Of a stretch of DNA of 64,000 nucleotides, positions 63,426-64,000 are shown in pieces. The stretch comes from Clostridium sp. BJN0001 (GTDB lineage Bacteria; Bacillota; Clostridia; Clostridiales; Clostridiaceae). Position 1 is the first letter of the stretch, and every line of letters starts with the position of its first letter. Location: NCBI RefSeq assembly GCF_022869825.1, contig NZ_CP094971.1, positions 311,501-375,500 of the forward strand, read 5' to 3'. The notes below the pieces were generated by a model. That model was not told the origin of the DNA, ran no database searches, and saw only the letters and a program-made list of their open reading frames with translations. Made by a program: the position numbers and the translations under genes.

Positions 63426-63583
63426 TTTATAAATATTTTTTTGAAATATAGATTTAGAAAGCAGATAAGAATGAGTAACAAAATATCGGGAGAACTCCCA
63501 TAGGAAAAAAGACACTTTCTTTATTCTATATAATAAAAATAGGTTTATAATAAGAAAATTTCTTATTACAAACCTATTATACG

Positions 63584-63835
63584 AGGACAAAGGGGGATGT
63601 TTCTGCTCAAAATCGCAGAAACCCCAAATAAAAGGACAAAGAACAAATGACAAATGACAAATCAGGATGTTTCTGCTAGGCCGCAGAAACTAAAATATAT
63701 GAGCTTTCGCTTCAGGCGAAAGCTTTAGTTTTTTGCGAGAAACGCAAAAAACCATATAATGAAATTCCTACGGAATTTCCACCTACTTTGTCATTTGTCC
63801 TTTGAAAGTTTGTCATTTGTACTGTTTGTTTTTTC
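63584..63835 (+). repeat. Dispersed palindromic repeat, main part, right of IS110 copy 2
   Basis: GACAAAGGGGG continues from the IS junction into H1 with loop TCAAAATC, terminal units, a second H1 with loop TAGGCC, H2 with loop TTCAG, H3 TTTTGCG-AGAAA-CGCAAAA, H4 GAAATTCC-TAC-GGAATTTC (near 63773) and right termini TTTGTCATTTGTCCTTTG. Together with 61715-61756 it is one complete element. Confidence 0.9.
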
Positions 63836-63888
63836 TAAATATGGCAATACTAATACCTAACTTTATATTATAGGAGAAAATAAATTTT

Positions 63889-64000
63889 ATGAAAGAAAAC
63901 ATTGCCGTATCGAAATCTTTTGATTTTGCTTTAAAAATCATTAAATCATCATATTATCTAAAGGAAAATGGTCATTATGTATTATCAAATCAGCTTTTAC
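63889..64000 (+). CDS. Four-helix-bundle (S23-like) protein, N-terminal part
   Basis: The first 37 codons of a gene run off the window. MKENIAVSKSFDFALKIIKS followed by SYYLKENGHYVLSNQLL is the typical N terminus of the 'four helix bundle protein' family, related to proteins encoded in 23S rRNA intervening sequences and to the Avd accessory proteins of diversity-generating retroelements. Full members have about 115-125 residues. TAGGAGA (63871-63877) supports the ATG. Nothing about its partner can be seen here. Confidence 0.8.
   Translation, partial: MKENIAVSKSFDFALKIIKSSYYLKENGHYVLSNQLL

Larger units (their letters stand above)
61757..63583 (-). mobile_element. IS110-family insertion sequence, copy 2 (inverted)
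   Basis: This is the inverted counterpart of the element at 18474-20300, with the same length. Sequence compared by eye is identical except for one base in the transposase gene. On the minus strand its flanks are CCCTTTGTC-CT before and CT-TTGTCATTTAA after, so the empty site was TTTGTC-CT-TTGTCATTT, a terminal unit of the dispersed repeat. Near identity and opposite orientation make the 43-kb segment between the copies a potential inversion unit. Confidence 0.92.

Noticed and set aside
63889..64000. Accessory protein (Avd) of a diversity-generating retroelement
   Set aside because: The N terminus fits the four-helix-bundle family in general, but no reverse transcriptase, template repeat or variable repeat is in the window. 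The variable loops of the dispersed repeat are structured DNA and not a coding variable region.

Overview
The window looks like a chromosome segment of a low-GC, anaerobic, spore-forming Firmicute of the Clostridium sensu stricto type. The evidence is the very AT-rich code with AGGAGG-type ribosome binding sites, a spore photoproduct lyase, an [FeFe]-hydrogenase maturase (HydE), a T-box, SAM-I, cobalamin and Mn riboswitches, and tandem cell-wall-binding-repeat proteins. I do not name a species.

Layout. 1-7910: a branched-chain amino acid operon, cimA(partial)-leuC-leuD-leuB-ilvD-ilvB-ilvC, which reads best as the citramalate route to isoleucine plus the shared Ile/Val steps. 8161-9102: manA. 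9437-13444: an iron-uptake block (DtxR-type regulator, feoA-feoA-feoB, a small Cys-rich membrane protein, a Fur-family protein), then an HD-GYP protein. 14188-17293: a cobalt ECF transporter (cbiQ, cbiO; cobalamin riboswitch; cbiM, cbiN). 17463-20726: an HTH protein, an IS110-type element and a DUF2325 protein. 20728-23268 (minus): nucleosidase-like, splB and SDR genes. 23520-29104: a DUF2089/SHOCT-like pair, a chemoreceptor, endonuclease IV and a secreted CAP protein. 29196-34911: two paralogous wall-binding proteins, a CYTH protein and thrS with its T-box. 35083-38506: a MacAB-type exporter, followed by tRNA-Leu. 39160-45840: methionine genes (SAM-I-controlled transsulfuration pair; metNIQ; an M20 hydrolase). 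46059-50165: tRNA-Gly, sdpR/sdpI, a PadR-controlled membrane protein, and HNH and unknown proteins. 50587-53983: ispF, a SigI/RsgI-like fusion protein, a DnaA-box cluster, hydE and DUF350. 54578-60123: a P-type ATPase behind a Mn riboswitch, then a PTS permease and an EEP-family protein. 60154-63583: an IS4-family element and a second IS110 copy. The window ends in the start of a four-helix-bundle gene.

The most unusual feature is a dispersed, modular, palindrome-rich repeat, present about 14 times, nearly always between transcription units. Its ends are built from short units (TGACAAAGGACAAA on the left, TTTGTCATTTGTCCTTTG on the right). They enclose up to four kinds of hairpin: H1 (GTTTCTGC...GCAGAAAC), H2 (GCTTTCGC...GCGAAAGC), H3 (TTTTGCG...CGCAAAA) and H4 (GAAATTCC...GGAATTTC). 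Stems are conserved, sometimes by paired compensatory changes, while loops vary from copy to copy.

Both IS110 copies sit inside these repeats, at a CT dinucleotide in TTGTC-CT-TT. Upstream of the transposase lies a foldable region of about 230 bases with the layout of an IS110 bridge RNA. Its predicted target-binding loop carries CATTTGTCCT and CTTTAAAG, matching the repeat termini. The element therefore appears to be RNA-programmed to use the host's repeat as a landing site, analogous to IS621 and REP sequences in Escherichia coli.
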